In this document: in pieces, positions 62,051 through 64,000 of the stretch
Layout of the letters: each line of letters opens with the position of its first letter
Numbering within the stretch: position 1 is the stretch's first letter
Source of the DNA: Nymphaea colorata
Taxonomy: Eukaryota; Streptophyta; Magnoliopsida; Nymphaeales; Nymphaeaceae
Direction: 5' to 3'
DNA length: 64,000 nucleotides
Assembly: GCF_008831285.2 (NCBI RefSeq)
Contig: NC_045144.1
Location: forward strand, 20,847,716 to 20,911,715
The notes under the pieces: model-generated
Databases searched by the model: none
Seen by the model: only the letters and a program-made list of their open reading frames with translations
Told to the model about the DNA's origin: nothing
Made by a program: the position numbers and the translations under genes

Positions 62051-62679
62051 ATATTTTATAGTAATAATTTTTAGTACAAATATTTAGCACTTGAGATTCG
62101 TAGAACATGTGATTCGTAGAACTTGAGATCACCCTCAACAAGCTCAGTAGGATACTAGGATTTGTCCTCCAAGAATCAAACTTAATGAAAAAAATATCTA
62201 TATGCAGGAAAGGCACTAAAAATTAACGTTTTAGGCAATAATACATGTATAAGTAAAAAAGCTCAAACCTCGACGTAGGGATTAACAAAGATGACACTTT
62301 AGATTCTAATCTTATTATTGACATTGGATGTTTGCAAATATTTAGCACTACCAATTGTACATTCCAAATTTCGATTATTCATATCTATATTTTCCAAACT
62401 TATGCTTTTGCTTCATTTGAGAGAATAGAGTTGGCGGGAAGACCTCATATCTGTCGTTGTTTGAAAACTTGGATGTCACAATCTTATAAAATGGAAAGTG
62501 TAGTGTTAGGACTAGAGTAGCAAACGGTTCAAGTTTGGAAGCTGTACGTATAAATAAAAAAATCCATGCATTTAAGTATTCAATAATAAGGATGGAAACT
62601 TTAGGTTTCATTATTAATAATGGTTCCAAATACTGATGGTCCCACCTTTTGTTTAGCAGAACTAGCTATACACCAGAAG
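62051..62679. other. Intergenic stretch between D4 and the LINE remnant
   Basis: I see no gene, repeat family or clear motif in this AT-rich stretch. Confidence 0.5.
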
Positions 62680-64000
62680 CAGTTACTCATACTTTACATG
62701 AAGATGGTTAAACATAGCTACAATATCAAAAGAGGTGTCAATATGGAGCATAACAAACATGTGACTAAACCTATTAAGCGAGAAATGAGAGTTGGAACAC
62801 GAAATGCTATATTCTTCAATTAGAATACACTTGCTACGGACACAAGTTAGCCATTTATGATTCCAAAACTTTATCAAGCCTTCTTCAATCCTCCATTTAA
62901 CGTTATTGGCAATTCCTTTCCAGCTATTGGAGAGGCCTTTAAGGAACCATAATGAAGAGGAGTTCTTGAATATCTCATGAGACCAGAAAGTGTCATTTCA
63001 GAGGTAATTCTTAAGAACAAATTTGGCCTGGGCTTAACTTGAAGCAAACCTGCAAAGCAAGAAAAGCAATTTGACTTTGACTAATTTCACAAACATAATT
63101 AATGTCTGCCCTACCTTCCTTAATCAAATGACTGATCACATTCCAAGAAATGAGATGTCTGAATCCAGTCTGAGAAGAGGAGTCCCAAAGGAAGGAAGAT
63201 ATAGGAGATTACCCAATATTGAATAATGTAAATTATTACATGATTTATAAGGCACAACCTGCCAAAAAACAAGACGAACCTTCACTTCCAACTGGCATGC
63301 TGCTTGTTAACTTTGAGAATTATGCACTCACACCATTCCTCTCTCAACCGGTCATGGAACAGTAAGACTCGAAGGTAACAAATGGAAAAAGTCCAGACCA
63401 ACCAATCTTGCATAGAGCTAATCCAAAGGACCATCAAATCCTCCACATGAAATTGACATACTGACTGGAGTTAATCCTAAGCCCCACGCAATTGGACAAC
63501 TTCTCCAACATAGATTCCACCATTTTCAAGGGATTGACCTTTGCCCAAAAAAATAGCAGCACATCACACATGAAGAAGACTATCACTGAACACTTATCCT
63601 CACAGGGGAAGGGTGTGCGTAGAAAACTCTTATCTCTAGCATATTCATAGACAAGCCTAAAGAAGGCCTCTATGACAATAATAAAAAGGAAAATGGTCAC
63701 CCAGCCTCATACCTCGTTTAAGGTTAAAAAACCTACCTGGGCTACCATTCGCCAAAACTGCTGCCAAAGCAATAGAGACATAGGTGAATACTCTAAGGAG
63801 CTGTTGGAAGTACCCTTGGTAATATGCTAGGATGGCATGTTGATCCCCAATCATGGAGCCTTCCACCTCCAGCTCAGTGATGGAACTTCTTTTTCTCCTA
63901 CTTCTGGAAATAAGTGGTATTACGATCACCTTCCGACATCCATCTCACCCTAGCCGATGTCACCAACTGCTCCCTTCCTCATCGAGGCACTTCCTTATTG
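62680..64000 (-). mobile_element. Decayed LINE (non-LTR retrotransposon), reverse transcriptase region
   Basis: On the minus strand, broken frames read in LINE order. Near the window edge is RWMSEGDRNTTYFQ, then DQHAILAYYQGYFQQL, ANGSPGRFFNLKRGMRLGD, IEAFFRLVYEYARD, and a degraded catalytic box (CDVLLF where FADD-L is expected). LEKLSNCVGLRINSSQ follows, and a 3' part with FWNHKWL-type sequence near 62830-62880. Several stops and frameshifts are present and the FADD box is lost, so it is inactive. The 5' part lies beyond the window; the 3' boundary is approximate. Confidence 0.85.

Overview
This window is nuclear DNA from a flowering plant. It holds a group I WRKY transcription factor with plant-type introns (including the intron that splits the C-terminal WRKY domain after the PR residues), small intronless RING-H2 ubiquitin ligase genes, two nested hAT transposons, a decayed plant-type LINE, many (AT)n/(AG)n microsatellites, and long AT-rich stretches without genes. 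A run of exactly 100 N (17421-17520) is a scaffold gap. I cannot place the species; the WRKY sequence and the AT-rich non-coding DNA do not suggest a grass.

Layout, left to right. 1-4743: repeat-bearing intergenic DNA. 4744-13589 (minus): a seven-exon group I WRKY gene whose exons I rebuilt from splice sites and phase; its N-terminus is uncertain. 13590-21560: intergenic, with microsatellites, the gap, and two segments that recur later in the window. 21561-27033 (minus): a five-exon gene for a 248-residue, single-pass membrane protein of unknown function. 27706-42970 and 57380-62050: a RING-H2 cluster with six copies (four of one type at 27.7, 32.2, 41.1 and 59.6 kb; two of another at 34.8 and 39.1 kb). 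These sit in direct and inverted segmental duplications. One pair of arms (about 29.9-35.0 kb and 39.1-43.0 kb) forms a large interrupted inverted repeat with RING genes in head-to-head orientation. 43.9-47.5 kb and 55.0-55.2 kb: exon-like fragments of an unrecognised gene or genes. 49.1-54.7 kb: an old hAT transposase gene into which a younger hAT has inserted; the younger one has a perfect 8-bp target duplication and an uninterrupted three-exon transposase. 62.7-64.0 kb: a minus-strand LINE reverse transcriptase pseudogene running off the edge.

The genes do not form one pathway. The WRKY factor and the 248-residue protein look like ordinary single-copy host genes. The rest is a dynamic region where duplication, inversion and transposition have copied and broken a small E3-ligase family. 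The two items most worth following are the nested, apparently complete hAT element with its unusual array of palindromes at one end, and the RING inverted repeat, which could produce hairpin RNA against the other family members. Both are inferences from sequence alone.
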